DNA of 64,000 nucleotides from Streptococcus suis S735 (GCF_000294495.1 NC_018526.1:558001-622000), one strand, 5' to 3'. Positions 40,003 to 54,748 are shown, counted from the stretch's first letter. Translations and numbers: made by a program. The notes: generated by a model not told the origin, from the sequence alone.

Positions 40003-41232
40003 ATGTCAAACCATCCAATTCATGTTTTTTCAGAAATTGGTAAGCTGAAAAAAGTTATGTTACACAGACCAGGTAAGGAAATTGAAAACCTTATGCCTGA
40101 CTATCTAGAACGCCTACTCTTCGATGATATCCCATTCTTAGAAGATGCACAGAAAGAGCATGATGCCTTTGCTCAAGCTCTTCGTGATGAAGGTGTAGAA
40201 GTGCTCTACTTGGAAAAATTAGCTGCTGAGTCACTTGTTACACCTGAAATTCGTGAACAATTTATTGATGAATATCTTGAAGAAGCTAACATTCGTGGCC
40301 GGGCAACTAAAAAGGCAATTCGTAAGCTGTTGATGTCTATTGAAGATAATCAAGAACTGGTTGAGAAAACGATGGCTGGTGTTCAAAAGGCAGAATTGCC
40401 AGAAATCCCTTCTGAAGAAAAAGGTTTGACAGATTTGGTTGAATCCTCTTACCCATTTGCAATAGACCCAATGCCAAACCTTTACTTCACACGGGATCCA
40501 TTTGCTACGATTGGTAATGCTGTTTCTCTTAACCACATGTATTCAGAAACACGGAACCGTGAAACCTTGTATGGTAAATATATCTTCACTCATCACCCAG
40601 AATATGGTGGAAAAGTTCCATTGGTTTACAATCGTGAAGAAACTACTCGTATAGAGGGTGGTGACGAATTGGTTCTTTCAAAAGATGTTTTGGCAGTAGG
40701 TATTTCACAACGTACCGATGCGGCATCAATTGAAAAACTATTGGTAAATATCTTTGAACGGCATGTTGGCTTCAAGAAAGTATTGGCATTCGAATTTGCT
40801 AACAACCGTAAATTCATGCATTTGGATACAGTATTTACCATGGTTGACTATGATAAGTTTACTATCCACCCAGAAATCGAAGGTGACCTTCGTGTCTTCT
40901 CTGTAACCTATGAAAATGACACGCTTCATATTGAAGAAGAACATGGTGATTTGGCAGAACTTTTGGCTGCGAACCTTGGTCTTGAAAAAGTAGAATTGAT
41001 TCGTTGTGGTGGCGGTGATATGGTTGCTGCTGGTCGTGAGCAATGGAATGATGGTTCAAATACATTGACTATTGCACCAGGTGTGGTAGTTGTTTACAAA
41101 CGCAATACGATTACCAATGCTATCCTCGAGTCCAAAGGGCTTCGTTTGATTAAGATTGGCGGAAGCGAATTGGTTCGCGGTCGTGGTGGACCTCGTTGTA
41201 TGTCAATGCCGTTTGAACGTGAAGACATCTAA
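40003..41232 (+). CDS. arcA: Arginine deiminase
   Basis: The ATG at 40003 after AAGGAGGACAGATC gives 409 residues, the normal size; the open frame reaches back to 39934 without another good start. It hydrolyses arginine to citrulline and ammonia in the cytoplasm. It shows [20 protein letters not shown] at the start, [18 protein letters not shown], and the C-terminal [13 protein letters not shown] with the nucleophilic Cys. Ammonia made here raises pH and protects against acid. The stop overlaps the next gene start (TAATG). Confidence 0.98.
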   Translation: MSNHPIHVFSEIGKLKKVMLHRPGKEIENLMPDYLERLLFDDIPFLEDAQKEHDAFAQALRDEGVEVLYLEKLAAESLVTPEIREQFIDEYLEEANIRGRATKKAIRKLLMSIEDNQELVEKTMAGVQKAELPEIPSEEKGLTDLVESSYPFAIDPMPNLYFTRDPFATIGNAVSLNHMYSETRNRETLYGKYIFTHHPEYGGKVPLVYNREETTRIEGGDELVLSKDVLAVGISQRTDAASIEKLLVNIFERHVGFKKVLAFEFANNRKFMHLDTVFTMVDYDKFTIHPEIEGDLRVFSVTYENDTLHIEEEHGDLAELLAANLGLEKVELIRCGGGDMVAAGREQWNDGSNTLTIAPGVVVVYKRNTITNAILESKGLRLIKIGGSELVRGRGGPRCMSMPFEREDI

Positions 41233-41672
41233 TGCCAAGTATAGAACGAACAACAATCGGTTCGGAAGAATGGCAACGCGCAGCCTCTATCTATGTCCGC
41301 TATAAGGTATTTGTCCTTGAGCGTGGTATTGCAAAGGAAGATGAATTTGACCAGAATGATACGGAAGAAAGAGTTTACGCCAATCTCTTTATTGGTGAAG
41401 AGCCTGTTTCAACGGGACGTTTTCTTCCTGTCGGTCCTGGTCAAGCTCGTCTAACCCGAATAGCCACTCTACCGAATTTTCGTGGAAAAGGCTATGGAAA
41501 AATGATTATCAGCTCTTTGGAAGCGTATGCACGTGAAGCAGGCTTTCATCAGTTGAATATACATTCGGAGTTAACTGCAAAGACTTTTTATGAGTCAGTT
41601 GGCTACCAAGCAACTTCTGAAGTTTATCAAGAAGATGGAGAATGGTGCCAGACATTGACAAAATTTATTTAA
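41232..41672 (+). CDS. GNAT acetyltransferase inside the arc operon
   Basis: This 146-residue protein of GNAT fold has YVRYKVFVLERGIAKEDEFDQ near residue 17, the acetyl-CoA loop RIATLPNFRGKGYGKMII near 77, and the C-terminal FYESVGYQATSEVYQEDG. The start overlaps the arcA stop by one base and arcB follows in 18 bp, so it is strictly co-expressed. The substrate is unknown; acetylating an arginine-pathway metabolite or protein is only a guess. Confidence 0.9.
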   Translation: MPSIERTTIGSEEWQRAASIYVRYKVFVLERGIAKEDEFDQNDTEERVYANLFIGEEPVSTGRFLPVGPGQARLTRIATLPNFRGKGYGKMIISSLEAYAREAGFHQLNIHSELTAKTFYESVGYQATSEVYQEDGEWCQTLTKFI

Positions 41673-41690
41673 ACATTAGGAGAAGAGACA

Positions 41691-42704
41691 ATGACAAACG
41701 TATTTAAAGGTAGACATTTCCTTGCAGAGAAAGATTTCACACGCGCAGAATTGGAATGGTTGATTGATTTCTCAGCTCATTTGAAAGATTTGAAAAAACG
41801 CAATATTCCACACCGTTATTTGGAAGGTAAAAATATTGCTCTCTTGTTTGAAAAAACATCAACACGTACTCGTGCTGCCTTCACAGTAGCATCTATTGAC
41901 CTTGGTGCCCATCCAGAATATCTTGGTGCAAATGACATCCAACTTGGTAAGAAAGAATCTACAGAAGATACTGCTAAAGTTTTGGGACGTATGTTCGACG
42001 GTATTGAATTCCGTGGTTTCAGTCAAAAAATGGTGGAAGAATTGGCAGAATTCTCCGGTGTGCCAGTATGGAATGGTTTGACAGATGCATGGCACCCAAC
42101 TCAAATGTTGGCGGACTACTTGACTGTCAAAGAAAACTTTGGCAAGTTGGAAGGCTTGACTCTGGTTTACTGTGGTGATGGCCGTAACAATGTTGCTAAC
42201 TCACTTTTGGTAACAGGCGCTATCCTTGGTGTCAATGTCCATATCTTCTCTCCAAAAGAACTCTTCCCAGAAGAAGAAGTAGTTGCCTTGGCTGAAGGTT
42301 TTGCGAAAGAAAGTGGAGCACGTGTTCTCATTACTGACAATGCTGACGAAGCAGTCAAAGGCGCAGATGTTCTCTATACAGACGTTTGGGTATCAATGGG
42401 TGAAGAAGATAAATTTGCTGAACGCGTTGCCCTCTTGAAGCCATACCAAGTGAATATGGAATTGGTGAAAAAAGCAGAAAATGAAAATCTCATCTTCTTG
42501 CACTGCTTGCCTGCCTTCCATGATACAAACACTGTTTATGGTAAAGATGTCGCTGAAAAATTCGGCGTAGAAGAAATGGAAGTAACAGACGAAGTATTCC
42601 GTAGCAAGTATGCTCGTCACTTCGACCAAGCTGAAAACCGTATGCACACTATTAAAGCAGTGATGGCGGCTACTTTAGGGGATCCATTTGTTCCACGTGT
42701 GTAA
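41691..42704 (+). CDS. arcB: Ornithine carbamoyltransferase, catabolic
   Basis: This 337-residue enzyme phosphorolyses citrulline to ornithine and carbamoyl phosphate. [12 protein letters not shown] near residue 53 binds carbamoyl phosphate; [12 protein letters not shown] near 133 and the ornithine-binding [11 protein letters not shown] near 228 are present; HCLPAFHD near 269 carries the catalytic Cys. High similarity to catabolic enzymes and its operon place make the catabolic direction likely. A strong GC-rich hairpin follows before arcC. Confidence 0.97.
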
Positions 42705-42737
42705 TAATTAACTATCTAATAACGCATCGCAACCTCC

Positions 42738-42765
42738 GGGGGCTGGCACCCAGCCCCCTTATTTT
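42738..42765 (+). terminator. GC-rich hairpin between arcB and arcC
   Basis: A 9-bp stem GGGGGCTGG / CCAGCCCCC with a CAC loop is followed by TTATTTT. It is an intra-operon terminator or mRNA stabiliser that could lower arcC expression relative to arcAB. Confidence 0.75.
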
Positions 42766-42776
42766 GAGGATAGATG

Positions 42777-42790
42777 TGTAAGCGATTACT
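42777..42790 (+). promoter_or_regulatory. Second cre-like site before arcC
   Basis: TGTAAGCGATTACT matches the cre consensus except for the last base (T for A). Together with the hairpin it suggests that arcC has its own catabolite-controlled expression. Confidence 0.55.
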
Positions 42791-42821
42791 ATTTCGCGAA
42801 AGTGAGGAAAAAGCAAGAGAT

Positions 42822-43769
42822 ATGGCAAATCGTAAAATTGTAGTAGCCTTGGGTGGCAATGCCATTTTATCGTCCGACCCATCGGCTAAAGCACAAAAAG
42901 AGGCCTTGGTACAAACAGCCAAGCACCTTGTAAAATTGATAAAAAATGGGGATGACCTTATTATCACGCATGGTAATGGTCCTCAGGTTGGAAACTTACT
43001 TCTTCAAAACCTTGCTGCTGATTCGGAAAAGAACCCAGCTTTTCCACTAGACAGTTTGGTAGCCATGACAGAAGGTTCGATTGGTTTCTGGTTGCAAAAT
43101 GCCTTGGAAAATGAATTGCTCAAGGAAGGCATTGAAAAAGATGTAGCATCTGTTGTGACCCAGGTTATCGTAGATAAGAATGATCCCGCCTTCGAAAATT
43201 TGACCAAGCCGATTGGACCATTCTATACAGAAGAAGAAGCGAAAGCAGAAGCAGAAAAGACTGGTGCAACCTTCAAAGAAGATGCCGGTCGTGGCTGGCG
43301 TAAAGTCGTTGCTTCGCCAAAACCTGTAGGAATCAAAGAAATTGGTACCATTCGTACCCTTCTCAATGCAGGTGAAGTTGTCGTAGCAGCTGGAGGCGGA
43401 GGTATTCCAGTTGTCCAAGAAGCAGATGGCACCCTGACCGGTGTGGAAGCAGTTATCGATAAGGACTTTGCTTCTCAATGTTTGGCAGAATTGGTTGATG
43501 CAGACTTGTTTATCGTCTTGACAGGTGTAGACTATGTCTTTGTTAACTACAACAAACCAGACCAAGAAAAATTAGAAACCGTTACTGTGGCTGAATTGGA
43601 AGAATATATCAAACAAAATCAATTCGCACCAGGTTCCATGCTACCGAAAGTTGAAGCAGCTATTGCTTTTGTAAACAATAAGCCGCAATCAAAAGCAGTC
43701 ATTACCTCATTAGAAAACTTAGGCGCTTTGATTGAATCCGATAGCGGCACTATCATTGTCAAAGGCTAA
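42822..43769 (+). CDS. arcC: Carbamate kinase
   Basis: Start ATG 42822 after GTGAGGAAAAAG gives 315 residues; the longer frame from 42774 lacks a site. It makes ATP from carbamoyl phosphate and ADP, the energy step of the pathway. Amino acid kinase motifs include [13 protein letters not shown] at the start, [15 protein letters not shown] near residue 47, and [12 protein letters not shown] near 205. Confidence 0.97.
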   Translation: MANRKIVVALGGNAILSSDPSAKAQKEALVQTAKHLVKLIKNGDDLIITHGNGPQVGNLLLQNLAADSEKNPAFPLDSLVAMTEGSIGFWLQNALENELLKEGIEKDVASVVTQVIVDKNDPAFENLTKPIGPFYTEEEAKAEAEKTGATFKEDAGRGWRKVVASPKPVGIKEIGTIRTLLNAGEVVVAAGGGGIPVVQEADGTLTGVEAVIDKDFASQCLAELVDADLFIVLTGVDYVFVNYNKPDQEKLETVTVAELEEYIKQNQFAPGSMLPKVEAAIAFVNNKPQSKAVITSLENLGALIESDSGTIIVKG

Positions 43770-44111
43770 GCAGCTGTATGTATCGTTGAGGCTTCTATTT
43801 ATTGATGTACTCTGCATGCAAATATAGTTTTTAAACTAGACGGGTTATTTATTGATGGAGTTAGGGGAGTGGAAGTGTTGATAGTCCCACAAGGGTTCCC
43901 TTTAATCTAAACATGAAGGTCTGGGCGTCTAAGCTCCCTCCCCTCTCATCCATTTCCTATCAAGTATCTATCTATAAGCAATGATTTCAGATAATAGACT
44001 GAAGGAGATAGACATCTCTTGAAGATAGGTGGATATTTGATACGGTTATTACGGATACAATTTCCCTTAAATAGGGGATAAACTTTTAAAATATTATAGG
44101 AGGTTTTTGCG
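43770..44111. other. Intergenic region arcC to arcD
   Basis: About 340 bases without a gene. Near-palindromic stretches (GGAGTTAGGGGAGTGGAAG at about 43858; GCTCCCTCCCCTCTCATCC at about 43930) could pair into a long stem and act as a terminator-like block between arcABC and arcD. The region before 44112 gives the arcD ribosome-binding site TAGGAGG. A separate arcD promoter is likely but not obvious. Confidence 0.45.
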
Positions 44112-45614
44112 ATGAGCGAAAAAGTGAAAAAAGGCTTTAAATTGCCTTCGTCTTATACAATATTGATGCTCATTATTGCCTTTATGGCAGTGATGACATG
44201 GGTTATTCCAGCTGGTCAGTATCAGGTTGATGAAGCCGGACGTTTGGTGGCTGGTACCTATGAGAAGGTTGCTCAAAATCCACAAGGGATTTACGATGTT
44301 TTTATGGCTCCAGTTCGTGCCATGCTTGGTCACGGTGCGACTGAAGCAGCGATTAACGTAGCATTCTTCATCATCATGGTTGGGGCCTTTCTTGGTGTAG
44401 TTAACGAAACAGGTGCACTTGATGTAGGGATTGCTTCTATTGTAAAACGCTTCAAAGGTCGTGAAAAAATGTTGATTTACATCCTCATGCCTTTGTTTGC
44501 CTTGGGAGGCTCAACCTATGGTATGGGTGAAGAAACAATGGCTTTCTTCCCGCTCCTTGTTCCTGTTATGATGGCGGTTGGTTTTGATAGTATTACTGGT
44601 GTAGCCATCATCTTGCTAGGTTCTCAAATCGGCTGTTTGGCTTCTACTGTAAACCCATTTGCGACAGTTGTAGCCTCTGACGCGGCAGGTGTAAGTGTTG
44701 CGGATGGTATGATTTGGCGCTTTGTCTTCTTCGTTGTCATTCTCGCGATGGGGGTTCTCTTTGTAGCCAACTATGCTGAGAAAGTGAAAAACGATCCGAC
44801 TAAGTCCTTGGTTTATAAACAACGTGAAGCGGACATGCAACACTTTAATGTCGCAGCAACTCAAGAAGTGAATGCAGAATTATCACCAGCTCAAAAACGT
44901 GTTCTCTGGGTATTTGTACTAACATTTGTTCTCATGATTTGTAGCTTTATTCCATGGGAAGATTTGGGTGTGACTATCTTTACACAATTTAATGATTGGT
45001 TGATTGGTCTTCCATTCATCGGTCAAGTGATTGGTTCTTCAACAGCTGCTCTTGGTACTTGGTACTTCCCAGAAGGAGCAATGCTCTTTGGTATCGCAGG
45101 GATTGTAGTTGGTTTAGTTTATGGTATGAGTGAAGAACGTTTGGTAAAATCCTTCATGTTCGGTGCGGCTGATATTTTCAGCGTAGCTTTGATTTGTGCT
45201 ATCGCGCGTGGTATTCAAGTCATCATGAACGATGGTATGATTACTGCCACTATTCTCCACATGGGTGAAGAAGGATTGCAAGGTTTGTCTTCACAAGTAT
45301 TCATCATTTTGACATATCTCTTCTACCTACCAATGTCCTTCTTGATTCCATCTTCATCAGGTCTTGCAGGGGCTTCTATGGGTATCATGGCACCTCTTGG
45401 TGAGTTTGTAAATGTACCAGCGAGCTTGGTTATCACAGCTTTCCAAGCTGCATCAGGTCTCTTGAACTTGGTAGCTCCAACATCAGGTATTGTAATGGGA
45501 GCCTTGGCACTTGGTCGTGTTGAAATTGGTACTTGGTATAAATTTGTAGGTAAGTTAATCGTAGGCATCATGATTGCCTCCATAGCTATTTTGGTCATTG
45601 CGACATTCTTCTAA
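44112..45614 (+). CDS. arcD: Arginine/ornithine antiporter, YfcC/ArcD type
   Basis: This 500-residue membrane protein has about 12 hydrophobic segments (SYTILMLIIAFMAVMTWVIP at the start; the TYGMGEETMAFFPLLVPVMM motif near residue 135; SSSGLAGASMGIMAPLGEF near 415). This is the short-chain/dicarboxylate carrier superfamily used as arginine/ornithine exchanger in streptococcal arc clusters. Swapping arginine for ornithine costs no energy. A terminator follows its stop. Confidence 0.92.
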   Translation: MSEKVKKGFKLPSSYTILMLIIAFMAVMTWVIPAGQYQVDEAGRLVAGTYEKVAQNPQGIYDVFMAPVRAMLGHGATEAAINVAFFIIMVGAFLGVVNETGALDVGIASIVKRFKGREKMLIYILMPLFALGGSTYGMGEETMAFFPLLVPVMMAVGFDSITGVAIILLGSQIGCLASTVNPFATVVASDAAGVSVADGMIWRFVFFVVILAMGVLFVANYAEKVKNDPTKSLVYKQREADMQHFNVAATQEVNAELSPAQKRVLWVFVLTFVLMICSFIPWEDLGVTIFTQFNDWLIGLPFIGQVIGSSTAALGTWYFPEGAMLFGIAGIVVGLVYGMSEERLVKSFMFGAADIFSVALICAIARGIQVIMNDGMITATILHMGEEGLQGLSSQVFIILTYLFYLPMSFLIPSSSGLAGASMGIMAPLGEFVNVPASLVITAFQAASGLLNLVAPTSGIVMGALALGRVEIGTWYKFVGKLIVGIMIASIAILVIATFF

Positions 45615-45622
45615 TCGAAATT

Positions 45623-45672
45623 CTGGGTCAGATTTTATCACGAATACAGATAAAATTTGGCTCAGTTTTTCC
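45623..45672 (+). terminator. Terminator after arcD
   Basis: Arms CTGGGTCAGATTTTATC and GATAAAATTTGGCTCAG (17 bases each, few mismatches) are followed by TTTTTCC. Confidence 0.88.
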
Positions 45673-45732
45673 TTTTATGATAGAATAGTGCTAGAAAATA
45701 TATCATATCTTATTATGTTGAAAGGGGACACA

Positions 45733-47073
45733 ATGAGAACAAGTTTTATTCAGTCATCGCATCAGGAGGCATGTATTCAAGCCATCCAAGAACTGGTTGC
45801 TTTTCCTTCTGTTTTGCAAGAACATCAGGCAGATACGCCATTTGGTCAAGCGATTCAGGATGTTCTGGAGCACACGTTGGCTTTGACGGAAAAAATGGGT
45901 TTTAAAACTTATTTAGACCCTGCTGGCTATTATGGCTATGCTGAAATTGGGCAAGGCGAAGAATTATTAGCAATCCTTTGCCACTTAGATGTGGTACCTG
46001 CTGGTGATCTTAGTCAATGGCAGACGCCGCCTTTTGAGGCTGTGGTAGAGGGAGATTATATTATTGGACGCGGGGTTCAGGATGATAAAGGTCCTTCGAT
46101 GGCGGCCTTATTTGCAGTAAAAGCACTTCTTGATGCGGGAGTCCAATTTAACAAACGGATTCGTTTCATTTTTGGAACAGATGAAGAGACCTTATGGCGG
46201 TGTATGAACCGCTACAATCAGTTGGAAGAAGTGGCAACTATGGGCTTTGCGCCAGATTCTTCCTTCCCTTTGACTTATGCTGAAAAAGGATTACTACAGG
46301 CCAAATTGCATGGTCCAGGTCACCCTTGTCTGAGTATCGAAGCTGGAACTGCCTATAACGTAGTACCTGCCAAGGCAAGCTATTCCGGTCATTTATTAGC
46401 CGGAGTTATTGCGGAATTAGATCAATTAGGCTTTGATTATGAAATCAAAGATGATCAAGTAACGGTTCTTGGTATTTCGCGGCACGCCAAGGATGCTGCC
46501 GAGGGGGTCAATGCCATCGTTCGTTTGGCAAAGGCTTTGGAACATTTCGAAAATCATCCAGCCTTGGACTTTATCGTCAATGCAGTTGGTGAAGATGCCA
46601 CAGGATTTAAGCTTTTTGGTGATGTGACCGATGAACCATCAGGGACACTCAGTTTCAATATTGCAGGTCTAACCATTAGCGCAAAAAAATCAGAAATTCG
46701 CTTGGACATTCGTATTCCTGTCACTGCGGATAAAGAAGCCCTAGTTTCTACTTTACAAGCCAAAGCGCAATCATGTGGCTTGACCTATGAAGAGTACGAC
46801 TACCTTGCTTCCTTGTATGTGCCATTAGACAGTCAACTGGTATCTACGCTCATGTCTGTTTATCAAGATAAGACAGGAGATTTGACAAGCGAGCCAATCT
46901 CGTCAGGTGGGGCTACCTTTGCTCGTACTATGCCAAACTGTGTGGCTTTTGGTGCATGTTTCCCAGATACAGAACAAACAGAGCATCAGGAAAATGAACG
47001 CATGCCATTAGAAGACTTATATAAAACAATGGATATTTATGCTGAGGCAGTCTATCGCCTAACTGCGGAATAG
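45733..47073 (+). CDS. arcT: M20 family dipeptidase of the arc cluster
   Basis: Start ATG 45733 after AAAGGGGACACA gives 446 residues; the upstream part of the open frame crosses the terminator. It is an M20 zinc peptidase of PepV/Sapep type: ILCHLDVVPAGD near residue 80, IIGRGVQDDKGPSMAALFA near 108, and FGTDEETLWRCMNRY near 145, with metal-binding His, Asp, Glu. In streptococcal arc clusters this gene is called arcT and probably frees arginine from peptides. Confidence 0.92.
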   Translation: MRTSFIQSSHQEACIQAIQELVAFPSVLQEHQADTPFGQAIQDVLEHTLALTEKMGFKTYLDPAGYYGYAEIGQGEELLAILCHLDVVPAGDLSQWQTPPFEAVVEGDYIIGRGVQDDKGPSMAALFAVKALLDAGVQFNKRIRFIFGTDEETLWRCMNRYNQLEEVATMGFAPDSSFPLTYAEKGLLQAKLHGPGHPCLSIEAGTAYNVVPAKASYSGHLLAGVIAELDQLGFDYEIKDDQVTVLGISRHAKDAAEGVNAIVRLAKALEHFENHPALDFIVNAVGEDATGFKLFGDVTDEPSGTLSFNIAGLTISAKKSEIRLDIRIPVTADKEALVSTLQAKAQSCGLTYEEYDYLASLYVPLDSQLVSTLMSVYQDKTGDLTSEPISSGGATFARTMPNCVAFGACFPDTEQTEHQENERMPLEDLYKTMDIYAEAVYRLTAE

Positions 47074-47106
47074 CCATTATCAGCATTGAATAGTAAATTA
47101 CAGTTT

Positions 47107-47140
47107 AAAAGCTCTTAGTGAAATATCTAAGGGCTTTTCT
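47107..47140 (+). terminator. Terminator after arcT
   Basis: Stem AAAAGCTCTTAG / CTAAGGGCTTTT with an 8-base loop, then CTTA. Confidence 0.85.
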
Positions 47141-51703
<4,563 letters not shown>

Positions 51704-51748
51704 TGTAGCCACTTGAATTAAGGTTCAGGGCTTTCTAATTGTAATTAT

Positions 51749-51840
51749 ATAGTTATCTAGTTTTTCTTTCACTCGCTTTGCTGTACCCAAGTATAGCATG
51801 TAGCTTATTGCCTTGTACAAAAAGTAAACTAGAAAGCTAT
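51749..51840. repeat. Intergenic hairpin repeat, copy C
   Basis: Arms ATAGTTATCTAGTTTTTC (51749) and AAAGTAAACTAGAAAGCTAT (51821-51840) enclose the core GCTTTGCTGTACCCAAGTA. It shares core and layout with copies A (33059) and B (38792) and follows arcH. Confidence 0.75.
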
Positions 51841-51870
51841 GAATAACAGGATAATTTTTTATCGGCTACT

Positions 51871-51910
51871 AAAAATCCCCCGTAATAAATCTTATTACGG
51901 GAGATTTTCG
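51871..51910. terminator. Strong bidirectional terminator between arcH and argR
   Basis: A nearly perfect 17-bp stem (AAAATCCCCCGTAATAA arm) with a 3-base loop and A/T runs on both sides ends arcH on the plus strand and could end argR on the minus strand. Confidence 0.9.
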
Positions 51911-51993
51911 TTTATGAGTATAAAGGGAAGTTATTGATATTTATTTGAAAAATTATCTTTAAAATTAAGTATGTTGTTTGTGAACACAAATTT

Positions 51994-52467
51994 TTATAAT
52001 TTACTAAAGAAAAATGGTGGAGTAAACTGTTTCAAGTGCTCGAAGCAAGCTTGTGCCCCCTCGACATCTTCACAAATGATGAGACAGACATCGTCACCGC
52101 AGACGGTCGCTACAATTTGAGGAATTTCCATGGCATCCAAAATAGAACCGAATGAGTTGGCCAATCCAGGTAGGGTCTTGAGCACCACTTGATGTTGGAT
52201 AGGTTTTAGCATGACCAAAGCATCTTCCATATAGAGTCGCAGTCGTTTTTCCCAGCGAGTAGGAGCAATGGGGTTGATGACATAGTGAGAAGAATCATCT
52301 TCGTTGACTTTGACAAGATTGAGCATCTTGATGTCACGGGAGAGGGTAGATTGGGTGACGGAGACTCCGTTGACCTCTAGTAATTCTTGCAATTCCTGCT
52401 GGGTATGTATTTTCTTCTCCATGATTAGAGATAGGATCAGCTGATGGCGGCTTTCAATCTTGTTCAT
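51994..52467 (-). CDS. argR: Arginine-responsive regulator ArgR/AhrC
   Basis: I chose ATG 52467 after GGAGGG (157 residues); a TTG at 52479 is less likely. It has an N-terminal winged helix ([34 protein letters not shown]) and a C-terminal oligomerisation/arginine-binding domain ([37 protein letters not shown]). It normally forms hexamers that bind ARG boxes with arginine. It is read toward arcH and is the distal regulator of the arc cluster in S. suis. Confidence 0.95.
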   Translation of the reverse strand: MNKIESRHQLILSLIMEKKIHTQQELQELLEVNGVSVTQSTLSRDIKMLNLVKVNEDDSSHYVINPIAPTRWEKRLRLYMEDALVMLKPIQHQVVLKTLPGLANSFGSILDAMEIPQIVATVCGDDVCLIICEDVEGAQACFEHLKQFTPPFFFSKL

Positions 52468-52515
52468 AGGGCCCTCCAATAAAATCAGAATTCAGAATAA
52501 TTTGGTGATAACAGC

Positions 52516-53544
52516 CTATTGAATGAACATTGCATCCCCAAAACTAAAGAAGCGGTAGCGTTCTTCAACAGCATGTTTATAGGCATCTAAGGTAAATTCT
52601 CTACCTGCAAAGGCAGAAACTAGCATAACCAAAGTAGATTTTGGCAGGTGGAAATTGGTTGAGAAGGCATCAACGATTCGGAAGGTGTAGCCAGGTTTGA
52701 TGAAGATATTTGTCCAACCAGAATCAGCTTGCAAACGGCCATCAAATTTATTACCGATGGTTTCGAGGGTGCGGATGGATGTCGTGCCGACTGCGACGAT
52801 ACGACCACCGCTATCTTTGACCTGATTGAGGGTTTGAGCAGCTTCTGCTGATAGGTTATAGAATTCCGAGTGCATTTCATGCTCATCAACGTTATCAACA
52901 GAGACTGGTCGGAAGGTCCCAAGTCCAACGTGAAGAGTCAAATAGACTAGCTTCACTCCTTTAGCTTCGATTTTTTCGAGTAACTCTTGGGTGAAATGTA
53001 GTCCAGCAGTTGGGGCTGCGGCAGAACCGTTTTCCTTGGCATAAACTGTTTGATAGCGTTCACGGTCTTCTAATTTCTCATGAATGTAAGGTGGAAGTGG
53101 CATTTCGCCTAGACTTTCCAAGACTTCAAGGAAGATACCTTCATAGGAGAATTCAACAATTCTTCCACCGTGCTCTAATTCTTCTACGATAGTAGCAGTT
53201 AATCGTCCGTCACCAAAAGCGACTGTGGTACCGACCTTCAGACGTTTTGCTGGTTTGGCAAGAACTTCCCACTGATCACCTTGGGTATTTTTCAAAAGCA
53301 AAAGCTCAACATGTCCCATAGTTTCAGGCTTGTAGCCATAGAGACGGGCAGGCAGAACACGCGTATTGTTCATGACCAGAGCATCACCGGGATTCAACTG
53401 GTCGATGATATGGTCAAAGTGACTGTCAACCATGCTCCGTTTTTCGCGGTCGAGGATCAATAGTTTAGAGCTGTCGCGCTTTTCAAGGGGTACTTGAGCG
53501 ATAAGCTCTTCGGGTAAATCAAAATCAAAATCTGCAGTATTCAT
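52516..53544 (-). CDS. queA: S-adenosylmethionine:tRNA ribosyltransferase-isomerase
   Basis: ATG 53544 lies 6 bases after AAGGAG (342 residues); the GTG at 53550 would leave no spacing. It makes epoxyqueuosine in tRNA anticodons from SAM. Family blocks: [20 protein letters not shown] at the start, [18 protein letters not shown] near residue 55, and [17 protein letters not shown] near 173, followed by VGLGTFRPV. It is 48 bp from argR on the same strand. Confidence 0.97.
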   Translation of the reverse strand: MNTADFDFDLPEELIAQVPLEKRDSSKLLILDREKRSMVDSHFDHIIDQLNPGDALVMNNTRVLPARLYGYKPETMGHVELLLLKNTQGDQWEVLAKPAKRLKVGTTVAFGDGRLTATIVEELEHGGRIVEFSYEGIFLEVLESLGEMPLPPYIHEKLEDRERYQTVYAKENGSAAAPTAGLHFTQELLEKIEAKGVKLVYLTLHVGLGTFRPVSVDNVDEHEMHSEFYNLSAEAAQTLNQVKDSGGRIVAVGTTSIRTLETIGNKFDGRLQADSGWTNIFIKPGYTFRIVDAFSTNFHLPKSTLVMLVSAFAGREFTLDAYKHAVEERYRFFSFGDAMFIQ

Positions 53545-53558
53545 ATTCACTCCTTAGA

Positions 53559-53726
53559 CTAAAATAAAATATAGGTAAAATAAATCAATAGGGCAAATGG
53601 CAAAGCCACCAATAGACCACCAATCAGGTAGAAAATAAACTTTAGGACCTTTGATTTAGAAATAAAATAGCCAGTAAGGCAGAACAGAATACCAATAAAA
53701 AATAAGTAAAAAAGCACATCTGTCAT
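53559..53726 (-). CDS. Small membrane protein, 55 residues, unknown
   Basis: On the minus strand ATG 53726 opens a frame of 55 codons ending at 53559. The product starts MTDVLFYLFFIGILF and has two hydrophobic helices (about 5-20 and 28-52) separated by a short basic turn (SKSKVLK). Its stop lies 14 bp before the queA start, so it could be first in a queA operon. Ribosome-binding sequence before it is poor. Coding potential rests on the membrane pattern and position; no family recognised. Confidence 0.55.
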   Translation of the reverse strand: MTDVLFYLFFIGILFCLTGYFISKSKVLKFIFYLIGGLLVALPFALLIYFTYILF

Positions 53727-53823
53727 AAATGTATTATATCATAGTTAGACACTTAAGTCTTGATGGATGGGAAGAGAATTAAAATTATTCGTGCTGATGT
53801 AATACTCTATAAGTATAAATTCT

Positions 53824-53879
53824 TGACAAAAATTGGTCTATACCATATAATAAAGAAAAACAAAATGGTATAGACCAAA
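53824..53879 (+). promoter_or_regulatory. nagB promoter with two NagR-type operators
   Basis: TTGACA (53824-53829), 17-bp spacer and TATAAT (53847-53852) form a consensus promoter. ATTGGTCTATACCAT (53833-53847) fills the spacer and the inverted-sense ATGGTATAGACCAA (53866-53879) lies just downstream. Both fit the GntR-type NagR/DasR dre operator (TGGTCTAGACCA-like). Binding at both would block RNA polymerase until an amino-sugar phosphate releases the repressor. The nagR gene is not in the window. Confidence 0.88.
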
Positions 53880-53889
53880 GAGGTGTGTT

Positions 53890-54594
53890 ATGAAAATTCA
53901 TGTAGTAAACAATCAAGTTGAAGGAGCAACTGTAGCATTAGACATTTTGAGAGAAAAATTGAACGGAGGTACCAAGGTATTAGGTTTGGCAACAGGCTCC
54001 AGTCCGTTAGAATTTTACAGATTGATTCGTGAGTCGGATTTAGACTTTTCGGATGTGACATCTGTAAACTTGGATGAGTATGTTGGTTTAGGTGAGGAGA
54101 GCGACCAATCCTATATTCATTTTATGAAGGAAAATCTTTTCAATACCAAACCGTTTAAACAATCTTATTTACCGAATGGTTTGGCGACAGATGTAGTTGC
54201 TGAAACAGAACGTTACAATAAAATTTTGGCTGAACATCCGGTTGATTTCCAAATTTTGGGTATCGGTCGCAACGGCCATATCGGTTTCAACGAACCAGGT
54301 GCTCCATTTGATGGTCAGACCCATCTGGTTGAATTGGCGCCATCAACCATTGAAGCCAACGCCCGCTTCTTTGACAATCCAGAAGATGTACCAAAACAAG
54401 CTATCTCCATGGGCATCGCCAACATTATGGCAGCCAAGACCATTGTTCTCATGGCCTATGGTCAGGAAAAAGCTGACGCCATTAAGGCGACTGTGGAAGG
54501 GGCAGTGACAGAAGATGTCCCAGCAAGCGTCCTCCAAAACCATGACAATGTCATCCTCATCCTCGACCAAGCAGCAGCGAGTAAATTAGTGTAG
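53890..54594 (+). CDS. nagB: Glucosamine-6-phosphate deaminase
   Basis: This 234-residue enzyme converts glucosamine-6-phosphate to fructose-6-phosphate and ammonia. It shows [17 protein letters not shown] near residue 32, [11 protein letters not shown] near 58, and [19 protein letters not shown] near 122 with the catalytic His. The short form lacks the allosteric C-terminus of E. coli NagB, as in other streptococci. GAGGTG precedes the ATG. It is monocistronic and ends at a terminator. Confidence 0.97.
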   Translation: MKIHVVNNQVEGATVALDILREKLNGGTKVLGLATGSSPLEFYRLIRESDLDFSDVTSVNLDEYVGLGEESDQSYIHFMKENLFNTKPFKQSYLPNGLATDVVAETERYNKILAEHPVDFQILGIGRNGHIGFNEPGAPFDGQTHLVELAPSTIEANARFFDNPEDVPKQAISMGIANIMAAKTIVLMAYGQEKADAIKATVEGAVTEDVPASVLQNHDNVILILDQAAASKLV

Positions 54595-54705
54595 TATGTT
54601 GTAAACGATTATTCTTAGACATAAAGTTGGTTGTAACAGTACAATAAGTATAATTTCTGAATGAATCTAGGTTCTTTTTCCATTATGAATTTGACAAAAA
54701 TTGTG

Positions 54706-54748
54706 AAAAGGCATGTAACTTATATTTTTAAGGGCATGCCTTTTGCTA
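54706..54748 (+). terminator. Terminator downstream of nagB
   Basis: A perfect 10-bp stem AAAAGGCATG / CATGCCTTTT with a long A/T loop. The following TGCTATTC is not a clean T run, so efficiency is uncertain. Confidence 0.7.

Noticed and set aside
43047..43565. 172-residue minus-strand frame opposite arcC
   Set aside because: arcC is a certain gene; the antisense frame is Cys/Phe-rich shadow sequence with no start signal.
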